NCBI RefSeq assembly: GCF_035440685.1
Contig: NZ_DAORMW010000005.1
Length of the DNA stretch: 64,000 bases
Origin: Accumulibacter appositus
GTDB taxonomy: Bacteria; Pseudomonadota; Gammaproteobacteria; Burkholderiales; Rhodocyclaceae
Direction: 5' to 3' (one strand)
The position numbers and the translations under genes are program-made. Below the pieces are notes generated by a model, which saw only the letters and a list, made by a program, of their open reading frames with translations, ran no database searches and was not told where the DNA came from. Numbering within the stretch: position 1 is the stretch's first letter; each line of letters opens with the position of its first letter. This document shows positions 53,910 to 61,275 of this stretch, one piece after another.

Positions 53910-54176
53910 TCAGCCACCACCGCGTCGGAAATGGCGCTGGAAGTCGTCGATGAAAGCCGCTTGCTGTGCGGCGCTGCCTCCCGAGAAATCGATCGCCACA
54001 TCGAGACGCGGCAACTGCAGGATGCCGACCTGCAGGGCCGGCATGGGACGACAACTGATATCGACGCTACGCTCGCCCTGTTGCAGATGCCAGCAGCCAT
54101 CCTCCGGCTGTTGCACCCGCCAGCCGGGCAGCATCGGCTGCAGCTGGCGGCCGAACTCAGGCAAGGCCAGGGTCAT
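53910..54176 (-). CDS. Small protein at the end of the aldehyde oxidoreductase operon
   Basis: An 88-residue product (MTLALPEFGRQLQPML at the start) with several strands and VDISCRPMPALQVGILQLPR, ending in RHFRRGGG. It resembles a compact alpha/beta domain; no family assigned. It follows the MoaD-like gene by 59 bases on the same strand. A longer frame upstream to 54368 is GC-rich shadow sequence. Expression is likely but unproven. Confidence 0.5.
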   Translation of the reverse strand: MTLALPEFGRQLQPMLPGWRVQQPEDGCWHLQQGERSVDISCRPMPALQVGILQLPRLDVAIDFSGGSAAQQAAFIDDFQRHFRRGGG

Positions 54177-54235
54177 CGAGAATCGCGGCACCAGAGATCC
54201 GAGGCGGCCGGGCGCATTGGCAGGCTGCCGCCGGC

Positions 54236-54496
54236 CTAGCCGCCAGCGATCGGCGGCCAGATGGCCAGTACATCGCCGGCGATCAGGGCGCGTTCGGCGC
54301 GCGCTTGCGGGGGAATGAACTCGCCATTGAGGAGCACCAGATGCACCAGACGCGGCGGCAGCGCCCAAGTGGCGATCAGCGCAGCGACGGTGGTCTGGTC
54401 GGGCACATCGAGAACGACGGCATTGCTTCGCCGCGCTTCCGCGGGCAGGTAGTCAGAAAGAAAGGCATACAGCTTGAGGGTGATCGGCATCGGCAT
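54236..54496 (-). CDS. aorD: MoaD/ThiS-family sulfur carrier, AOR-associated
   Basis: An 86-residue ubiquitin-fold protein ending in the diagnostic PPIAGG diglycine, with KLYAFLSDYLP at the start and HLVLLNGEFIPP in the centre. It probably supplies sulfur for the tungstopterin cofactor of the adjacent aldehyde oxidoreductase. Starts 6 bases after aorC ends. Confidence 0.88.
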   Translation of the reverse strand: MPMPITLKLYAFLSDYLPAEARRSNAVVLDVPDQTTVAALIATWALPPRLVHLVLLNGEFIPPQARAERALIAGDVLAIWPPIAGG

Positions 54497-54502
54497 GTAG
54501 GG

Positions 54503-55753
54503 CTACGGCGTCGCCGCCAGGCCCCTGGCGAGATAGGCTTCGCTGAGCAGCAGCGGGTTGGCCAGCAAACGCGCTTTCCAGTCGCCGAGGCGAACCCGCC
54601 CCTGAATCAGCCCGCGCAGGACACCGATGTTCTCGGTATGCCCAATGCTGTTGGCGCCGACCAGTTGCTCACCGTCGAAGACCAGCCGCAGGTAACGATA
54701 CTCCGCTTCGTCGAGCAACTGCGCGCAGCTACAACCGGGAAATTCCTGCCATTGCCCGAAGGAAGCGGAGATCAGACCCATGGTGTCGAGAACGTTAAAC
54801 ACGAAGGTGCCTGGCAGGGCGGCCGACTGCCCGGCCATGTTCAGAGCGGCGATGCGCGCCTGCTCGACGGCATCGGGCTGGATGGCATTGACCACGCGGC
54901 GACCGCTGCCGAACTCGACGGCCTCGGCGACGTCTCCGGCGGCGAAAATGCCGGCAACGCTGGTCTGCATCGAGTCATCGACGAGGATGCCGATATCGAC
55001 CGCGACGCCGCTGCCGGCCAGGAAATCGACATTCGGCTTGACCCCGGTGGCGTTGATCAGCACGTCCACCTCGACGCTCTCGCCGTCATCGAGCCTGACC
55101 CGCAGGGCGTCAGCGGCCGGCTCGATGGACACCACCCGCCGACCGGTGCGAACCTGCACGCCCTTGCCTTCGCACCAGCGGCGAATCATCGCCCCGGCCA
55201 CCGCGTCCATCATGCGCGGCACCATGCGGTCGCCCATTTCGACAACCGTCAATTGCGGGCCGCGGCTGGCCAGCGACTCCAGAATAATGCAGCCGATAAA
55301 ACCGGCTCCCATCTGCAGCACGCGCGCCCCCGGGGCTACGGCCGCGGCAATCCGGCGCGCGTCGGCCAGTGTCCAGCACGACAGCACCTGTGGCAGATCG
55401 ATGCCGGGGATCGGCGGCCGTACCGGATGCGCACCGGTGGCGATCAACAGCCTGTCCCAGGCGAGGGTGCTGCCGTCAGTCAGGGTGACGGTCTGCTGCC
55501 CGGCGTCGAGCCCGGCGACGTGCGCATACAGCAACTGGATGCGCAAGCGCTCGAAATGATCGGCGTCCTTGCGCAGGTAGGTGCCGGGTTCGCCGATCTT
55601 GCCGCTCAGCAGGTAGGGAATCGCCATCCGCGAGTACGGCGGCTCGGCCTCATCTCCGATCAGGGTGATTGCGGCCCGCGGGTCGGCGCGGCGCAGCGTC
55701 TCGGCGGCAACGACCCCGGCCGGGCCGTTGCCGATGATCAGGTGTCTGATCAC
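54503..55753 (-). CDS. aorC: FAD/NAD(P)-dependent oxidoreductase subunit of AOR
   Basis: A 416-residue flavoprotein: N-terminal FAD Rossmann motif IIGNGPAGVVAAETLRR, NAD motif VLQMGAGFIGCIILESLA, and a second FAD-binding motif VAGIFAAGDVAEA. The start is GTG at 55753, one base after the aorB stop. By analogy to Aromatoleum AOR, it links the tungsten enzyme to NAD+. Confidence 0.9.
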   Translation of the reverse strand: MIRHLIIGNGPAGVVAAETLRRADPRAAITLIGDEAEPPYSRMAIPYLLSGKIGEPGTYLRKDADHFERLRIQLLYAHVAGLDAGQQTVTLTDGSTLAWDRLLIATGAHPVRPPIPGIDLPQVLSCWTLADARRIAAAVAPGARVLQMGAGFIGCIILESLASRGPQLTVVEMGDRMVPRMMDAVAGAMIRRWCEGKGVQVRTGRRVVSIEPAADALRVRLDDGESVEVDVLINATGVKPNVDFLAGSGVAVDIGILVDDSMQTSVAGIFAAGDVAEAVEFGSGRRVVNAIQPDAVEQARIAALNMAGQSAALPGTFVFNVLDTMGLISASFGQWQEFPGCSCAQLLDEAEYRYLRLVFDGEQLVGANSIGHTENIGVLRGLIQGRVRLGDWKARLLANPLLLSEAYLARGLAATP

Positions 55754-55754
55754 T

Positions 55755-57602
55755 TCACAGCCCCAGACGCGAGCGGGTGGCGGCGGTGGGAACGCCGTCG
55801 GGAGTCCAGCCGCGCAGGCTGTAGTACTCCGGAAGCATCTTGCCGATCTCGGCGACCATGCCTTTCGAGCCGCCGGTCTTGCACGGTTCGTTGAGCAGCC
55901 GCGGCGGCAGCGTGTCGTCCTTGCCGGTGATCCCGGCAGCGAGGTTGAAGTCGCGTTCGAGATTCCAGATGCGCTCGCCCATCTGCAACAGCGCATCCTG
56001 CGACCAGTCGCCTTCGCAGGCGGCCTGAATCTGCGGCTGGATGTCGTTCATGGTCCACGCGAAGGTGGTGAACACGCACAGGCCGCTCGAATCGACGACC
56101 GCCGTCGCATCCTGGAAGGCCTTCAGCATTTCCGGCTTGCCGGTGGTTTCCCTGGGATCGGTCTTGACCGGGATGCCGAAGACTTCGCTGGAGACCATGT
56201 AGCCGCGCAGATGGCAGGCGCCGCGGTTCGACGTCGCGTAGGCCAGCCCCATGCCCTGCAAGGCACGGCCGTCATAGGCCGGGAATTCCTGCCCCTTGAC
56301 CGTCATCGACAGCTCGGGTTTGCCGTACTTGGCGCACAGCCGCTTCGAGCCCTGCCCGAGGATCTTGCCGAAGCCTTCACCACGCGCCGTCATTTCAGCC
56401 AGTTTGCACAGCGCTTCCGCGGAGCCGAAGGGCACCTCGAGGCCGATCTCTTCCTTGCTCAGGATACCCAGGTCGTAGAGCTCCATCACCGCGCCGACAG
56501 TGGCGCCAAAGGAAATCGGGTCCATGCCGTCTTCGTTGCACAGCAGGTTGGCGAACTGCAGCGCTTCGAGATCGTCGACGCCGTTGGCACTGCCGAGTGC
56601 CCAGGCGGCTTCGTACTCGAGACCGCCGCTGGCGCCCCAATACTCGGGTTTGGTTTCCACCGAGAAGTGCGTCTCGTCGATGCGCGAAATCCGCCCGCAG
56701 GCGATGGTGCAGCCAAAACAGGCCTGATTGGCAACCAGATGTGCGCGACCATCCGTGGCGCGTTTTTCGTGCATCGCTTCGGCCGAAATCTTGCGCGCGC
56801 CTTCGAACTCGACGTCACGATGGTTGCGCGTCGGCAAGGCACCCATCTCGTTGATCACGTTCATCAGCACCTGCGTGCCATAGGTCGGCAGGCCCTGGCC
56901 GGTGACCGCGTTCTCGGCAAGCACTTTCTTGCCGGCCGTCGCGGCGGCCATGAAGGCCTTGGCATCGGCGATATTGCCGACGCCGCGCGTGCCGCGCACG
57001 GCAATCGCCTTGAGATTCTTCGAGCCCATCACCGCACCGACGCCGGAGCGTCCGGCAGCGCGGTGCAGATCGTTGACGATGGCCGCGAAGAGAACCTGGT
57101 TCTCACCGGCGCGACCGATGCTCGATACGCGCAACAGCGGATCCTGGTGGCGCTTCTTGAGCGTCGCCTCGGTCGACCAGACCGTGCTTCCCCACAGATC
57201 GTCCGCCGGCAGCAGCTCGGCCAGATCGTTCTCGATGTGCAAGTAGACCGGCGTCGGCGACCTGCCTTCGACGATGATCATGTCCCAGCCGGCGAACTTC
57301 AACTCCGCGCCGAAGAAACCGCCCGAGTTCGAACAGGCAATGACGCCGGTCAAGGGCCCCTTGGTGACCACCGAATAGCGCCCGCCGGTCGAGGCCATGG
57401 TCCCGGTCAGCGGACCGGTGGCGTAGATGATCTTGTTCTCCGGCGACAGCGGGTCGACCTTGGGGTCGATTTCACTGACCAGGTACTTGCTGGCCAGCCC
57501 ACGTTGCCCGAGGTACTGCGCCGCCCACTCCATGTTCAGCGCTTCACTGCTGCAGCTTCCCTGGGTGAGGTTGATGCGAAGAATCTTGCGAGTCCATGCC
57601 AT
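55755..57602 (-). CDS. aorB: Tungsten-containing aldehyde ferredoxin oxidoreductase, catalytic subunit
   Basis: A 615-residue AOR-family protein: N-terminal tungstopterin domain (YATGPLTGTMASTGGRYSVV, KGPLTGVIACSNSGG), the [4Fe-4S] ligands CFGCTIAC and a later Cys in DSSGLCVFTTF, and the conserved AAGRSGVGAVMGSKNLKAIA. It oxidises aldehydes to acids, and some homologues run in reverse with H2 or ferredoxin. Full length, oxygen-sensitive by family. Confidence 0.95.
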   Translation of the reverse strand: MAWTRKILRINLTQGSCSSEALNMEWAAQYLGQRGLASKYLVSEIDPKVDPLSPENKIIYATGPLTGTMASTGGRYSVVTKGPLTGVIACSNSGGFFGAELKFAGWDMIIVEGRSPTPVYLHIENDLAELLPADDLWGSTVWSTEATLKKRHQDPLLRVSSIGRAGENQVLFAAIVNDLHRAAGRSGVGAVMGSKNLKAIAVRGTRGVGNIADAKAFMAAATAGKKVLAENAVTGQGLPTYGTQVLMNVINEMGALPTRNHRDVEFEGARKISAEAMHEKRATDGRAHLVANQACFGCTIACGRISRIDETHFSVETKPEYWGASGGLEYEAAWALGSANGVDDLEALQFANLLCNEDGMDPISFGATVGAVMELYDLGILSKEEIGLEVPFGSAEALCKLAEMTARGEGFGKILGQGSKRLCAKYGKPELSMTVKGQEFPAYDGRALQGMGLAYATSNRGACHLRGYMVSSEVFGIPVKTDPRETTGKPEMLKAFQDATAVVDSSGLCVFTTFAWTMNDIQPQIQAACEGDWSQDALLQMGERIWNLERDFNLAAGITGKDDTLPPRLLNEPCKTGGSKGMVAEIGKMLPEYYSLRGWTPDGVPTAATRSRLGL

Positions 57603-57614
57603 GATCGTCTCTCC

Positions 57615-58088
57615 TCAAACCCGTGCCGCACTATCGGTCTTCTGCGCCCACTTGCGCATCCGCTCGAGGCCGGTCCAGTCACTGTCGATATAGGTAATGG
57701 CGTCCGTCGGACAGGCCTCGGCGCAAGCCGGGTCACCGCCGCAAAGGTCGCACTTCTGGACCTTGCCGGTTTCGTGACTGTAATTGACGGTGCCGAATGG
57801 ACAGGCAATGGTGCACACCTTGCAGCCGACGCAAACTGCGTCCAGTACGACCTTGGCGCCAGTCGCGGCGTCGATCTTGATGGCCTCGACGGGACAGGCG
57901 TTGAGGCACCAGGCTTCGGCACACTGGGTGCAGGTGTAGGGCACCTTGCGGCCTTCGTGGTGAAAATCGAAAACCTTGATCAATGACCGCGACGGGTTGA
58001 ACGCGCCAGTATGCTCGTAAGAGCAGGCCATTTCACACTGCAGGCAGCCGGTACACTTGCCCGGGTCGATGTGCAAGGATTTCTGCAT
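57615..58088 (-). CDS. aorA: Four-cluster ferredoxin subunit of AOR
   Basis: A 157-residue protein with sixteen-Cys ferredoxin architecture: CTGCLQCEMAC, CTQCAEAWCLNACPVEA, CVGCKVCTIACPFG and CDLCGGDPACAEACPTDA, i.e. four [4Fe-4S] clusters of HycB/DmsB style. Strong GGAGGAG site before the ATG at 58088. First gene of aorABCD. Confidence 0.93.
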   Translation of the reverse strand: MQKSLHIDPGKCTGCLQCEMACSYEHTGAFNPSRSLIKVFDFHHEGRKVPYTCTQCAEAWCLNACPVEAIKIDAATGAKVVLDAVCVGCKVCTIACPFGTVNYSHETGKVQKCDLCGGDPACAEACPTDAITYIDSDWTGLERMRKWAQKTDSAARV

Positions 58089-58204
58089 GACGTCTCCTCC
58101 GTGAACAGATCAATGAGATTCTGCTGAATGACGCCGCAGTCCTCTCTTGCCGCTGCGACTGACTGATCACTATAGGCAATAGCCGGCACTTCTAAAAGTT
58201 GCGC

Positions 58205-59053
58205 TGCAGCAAATTGCCGCCAGGCGCGGACATCGGCATCGCCAGCGCCCAGGCCAGGGCATTCGTCGGTATGGCCGGGAGCGTACTGGAGCGTAGTAAT
58301 GCCGACGGGTTTCGCCTTTGCGCGCACCAGTTCTACGACGGCGACGGAAAGAAGCGAGAGCGTTATCTGGCTGGCCCGGTCGGAACGCCCGAAACGGATG
58401 CGATGGCCCGGGCACTACGCTTGGCAATCGCCGACAGCAAGGCCGCCGCGACCTCGCTGCGCCTTCTCGGACGAGAAGGGTTTTCACTGGTCGATGCCAA
58501 GACCTACGCGACCTTGGCCAGCCTGTGCAACCACGGGGTATTTCAGGCAGGGGGGTGCGCATCGGTTCCCATGCCTACAGTCTGCTCCTGAACCAACTCG
58601 GTGTGGCCGGCGCTGCCTGTGCCACGGAAGCCATAGACATCGCTCGGCGGGAGAAATTGGCCTTCCCGAAGCTGCCGGAAGCCAGCTTCCTGGAGAGGCT
58701 GCAGTCCACCGGAATTCCCTTCGTCGAGGCGCCGCAACCAGACGCTCGGCAGCCGCCCACCTCATTCAGCAAGGGAGCGCTGCTGCATGGTGCGCGTGCC
58801 CGAGCGCTTTGCCCTGCACAAGCTGATGGTGTCCCAACTGGGGACGAATCGGGGAGGCAAGTCGGGAAAAGACCTCTTCCAGGCCGCGGTGCTTCTTGCC
58901 GTGCTGGGCGAAAAACATCCCGGGGCCATCGAGGAGGCGTGGCGACGAGTTCCCGTGTCCATCCTCGGCCGCCTGCGATCTGCCGTTGGCCAGATACGGC
59001 ATCTGCTGGAACCAGACCACGCCCGGGCGTGGGACGAGCTCAACCCGGAATAG
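58205..59053 (+). pseudogene. Nucleotidyltransferase-fold protein (GSU2403-like), frameshifted
   Basis: Three blocks in changing frames join into one protein: frame 2 to ~58553 (FYDGDGKKRERYLAGP, ATLASLCNHGVFQAGG), frame 1 ~58556-58785 (VRIGSHAYSLLLNQLGV, EKLAFPKLPEASFLERL), frame 2 again 58787-59053 (RVPERFALHKLMVSQ, KDLFQAAVLLAVLGEKHP). The first shift is at a run of six Gs (58551-58556), the second near CATGGTGCGCG. The 5' end is probably also missing. Family naming is from recalled motifs. Confidence 0.65.
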
Positions 59054-59261
59054 TCGCCGGTCAAGCAGTCGCCTCCCGCTCATAGAGCTCTTTTAGCGTC
59101 CGCCCCTTGGCGTCTTCCGCTCTACGTGGCCGATCGCCTGGGTCTTGGCAGTGCATCGACGCGCTTTTCTCTCGCGCCGCGTTTGCTCAGTACCAGCTAA
59201 GTCGGGCTGCGTACCCTTTGAATCACGCAACTTTCTGCGTGAATACAGAAGGAGTACGAAC

Positions 59262-59402
59262 ATGAACAAGGCCACCAGATTTGCGATCCTCGCCACAGCG
59301 ATAGCCAGCCTTGGCGGCACCGCTTACGCCGCGAGATCCACCGAGAACGACGCCCTGGCGATCAATCAGGCGAAGGGCCCCATCGCTCAGGCAATCCGAT
59401 GA
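59262..59402 (+). pseudogene. 5' remnant of a secreted PepSY-type protein
   Basis: 46 codons after a strong AGAAGGAG site: a signal peptide (MNKATRFAILATAIASLGGTAYA) and the first residues of a mature protein (NDALAINQAKGPIAQAI) that resemble the beginning of small PepSY-domain proteins. The frame then stops. Such genes often sit next to QseC/PmrA-type systems, and the remains of one follow directly. Confidence 0.6.
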
Positions 59403-59496
59403 TCCTGCTGTTCAAGCAACGCCCCGCCCAGCGGGTTCATTGATGCACGGGCCGGCGGCGAGATCACCGACAGCGCTGCACTACCGCTGTCGGTTT

Positions 59497-59637
59497 CAAG
59501 ATCGGATGTATGGCTGGGGAAGCGAGGTGGAAAGCAACGCCATCGAGTTTTTCATCCACTCGCTGCGCAAGAAACTCGGCAATGATGCCCTCAAGAACGT
59601 GCGAGGCCTGGGATGGCTGGTCCGCAAGCTACATTGA
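59497..59637 (+). pseudogene. C-terminal remnant of an OmpR-family response regulator
   Basis: 47 codons matching the last helix-wing of the regulator at 8443-9108: DRMYGWGSEVESNAIEFF against DRIYGWGEEVDSNAVEFL, then HSLRKKLG and RGLGWLVRK. Receiver and most of the DNA-binding domain are gone, apparently by a deletion that joined it to the PepSY remnant. It overlaps the kinase start by 25 bases, exactly as in the intact pair. Confidence 0.85.
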
Positions 59638-60992
59638 GGCCATCGCTGGAGTTCAGGCTTTCGGCGTGGGTCAGTGCACTGTTGCTGGGGGTGGCGATCG
59701 TTGCTGGGGTTTTTTCGTTCGTCGCCGCGTGCGAGGAAGCGAACGAACTGCAGGACGACACGCTGCGGCAGATCGGCGCACTCATCGAGCGCAACCACCT
59801 TCCGGTTGGCAACGCGATCACAGGTTTGCCCGATCTTGACTCGGATCCGGAATCGCGCGTGGTGGTGCAGCTGCTGGCCAACGCCAATGGGGAAGCTGTG
59901 GGGCGCCCGTCAGCAACGCCGCTACTCTCCGCCGCCCTGCCAGACGGCCTCCAGACGGTGATGGTCGAGGGTGAATCCTGGCGGCTTTTTGTCACCACGC
60001 TGGCGACCGATACACGCTTCCTTGTCGGCCAACAAACGGAGCTGCGCGACGAAATCGCCCGCGACGGCGCTTTCCGCAGTCTGCTGCCGTTCGTCATTCT
60101 GATCCCCATCTTGCTAGTGGTCCTGCGCTGCGTCATCCGCCGCATGCTGAACCCACTGAACCGCCTGGCCAGCGATCTCGACGGAAGAAACGAACAGGAT
60201 CTCGGTACGCTCAGCGCCAGCGGTCTGCCGACCGAAATCCGTCCCTTCGTGGTGGCAATCAACCGCTTGTTGGCGCGCGTCGAGCAGTCAGTCAGTCGAC
60301 AGCGCCGCTTTGTGGCCGACGCATCACATGAACTGCGCTCACCGCTCACCGCGCTATCCTTACAAGCCGAGCGGCTGGCCGACACAAGAATGTCCAGCGT
60401 CGCGGGCGATCGCGTGGCGGCGCTGCGGCAGGGGATTTGCCGCGCGCGCCTGCTGCTCGATCAACTGTTGACCTTGACCCGGGTCCAGGAGCCCTCGGCC
60501 ATGGCGGTCTCACCAGTATCGCTCGAGCAGATCTTTCGCCAGATACTCGAAGATCTGCATCCACGCGCTGCGGCAAAATCGATCGACATCGAGGTCACCG
60601 GCGAACAGGGTGCAAGCATCATCCTCGCGGAAAGCGATCTGATAACCTTGCTGCGGAATCTCGTAGACAACGCAATCAAGTACACCCCCGCGGGTGGCCG
60701 GATCGATCTTTCGGTCGGCGTCGACGACCGGGGGGTTGTCGTAGAGGTCAGCGACAATGGGCCCGGAATCGCTCCGAGCGAGCGGGCATTGGTGTTCGAG
60801 CCATTCCACCGCGTGTTGGGAAATGACGAGGCGGGCTCGGGACTCGGACTCTCGATTGTCAAGGCGATCACCGATCGCTACGCTGCTTCGGTCGCGCTGG
60901 ACTACACTGACGTCGCTCAGTCATGTGGATTGCGGGTGACGGTCAGCTTCCGCGGGTCGGAGCGAAATGCCGGGACGATCACTCAGCGCTAA
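59613..60992 (+). CDS. QseC-type sensor histidine kinase, orphan
   Basis: A 459-residue kinase, full length: TM1 ~16-38, periplasmic sensor, TM2 ~160-180, HAMP, DASHELRSPLTALSL H box, N box LVDNAIKYTPAGG, DNGPGIAP and GSGLGLSIVKAI. It is paralogous to the kinase at 7091-8467. Its cognate regulator is reduced to a tail, so it is either orphaned, cross-talks with the 8443 regulator, or is awaiting decay. The upstream promoter probably belongs to the former PepSY-regulator-kinase operon. Confidence 0.92.
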   Translation: MAGPQATLRPSLEFRLSAWVSALLLGVAIVAGVFSFVAACEEANELQDDTLRQIGALIERNHLPVGNAITGLPDLDSDPESRVVVQLLANANGEAVGRPSATPLLSAALPDGLQTVMVEGESWRLFVTTLATDTRFLVGQQTELRDEIARDGAFRSLLPFVILIPILLVVLRCVIRRMLNPLNRLASDLDGRNEQDLGTLSASGLPTEIRPFVVAINRLLARVEQSVSRQRRFVADASHELRSPLTALSLQAERLADTRMSSVAGDRVAALRQGICRARLLLDQLLTLTRVQEPSAMAVSPVSLEQIFRQILEDLHPRAAAKSIDIEVTGEQGASIILAESDLITLLRNLVDNAIKYTPAGGRIDLSVGVDDRGVVVEVSDNGPGIAPSERALVFEPFHRVLGNDEAGSGLGLSIVKAITDRYAASVALDYTDVAQSCGLRVTVSFRGSERNAGTITQR

Positions 60993-61071
60993 GCGCGGCT
61001 TGGGTGGGACAGGGTGGCCGGCCCTCGCGATCTTGGCCTGGCAGCCAGCATGCGGCTGCGCGAAGCTCCGT

Positions 61072-61266
61072 GTGAAAGCCGCGCACGCGACTCACGCATC
61101 TCCCTTCGCCCGACTGCGGGAGAAGGACCGGGGCGGGGAATTCAGGGAGCATGCTCCCTGCCCGTCGAACGATTTCGGCGTGCAAGCCGGAATGCGTACT
61201 GCAAGTGAGAGGGGGACGGTCACGGCTTTCATGATCTGGGGTATCTCGACATGCCATGACCGTTAG
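61072..61266 (+). repeat. Dispersed palindromic repeat, copy C (full length)
   Basis: Shares all modules with the copy at 2731-2917, including GGGAGCATGCTCCC and a diverged TTTCGGCGTGCAAGCCGGAA. The terminal frame 61216-61266 is again 16 codons plus TAG. It lies between the orphan kinase and the DedA-PAP2 gene, only 9 bases before the latter's start. Confidence 0.85.
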
Positions 61267-61275
61267 CGTGCTTCA

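Noticed and set aside
53910..54368. Longer version of the small protein after aorD
   Set aside because: The extra 64 residues are Arg/Ala-rich and overlap the aorD 3' region antisense-like; only the part from 54176 looks like protein.
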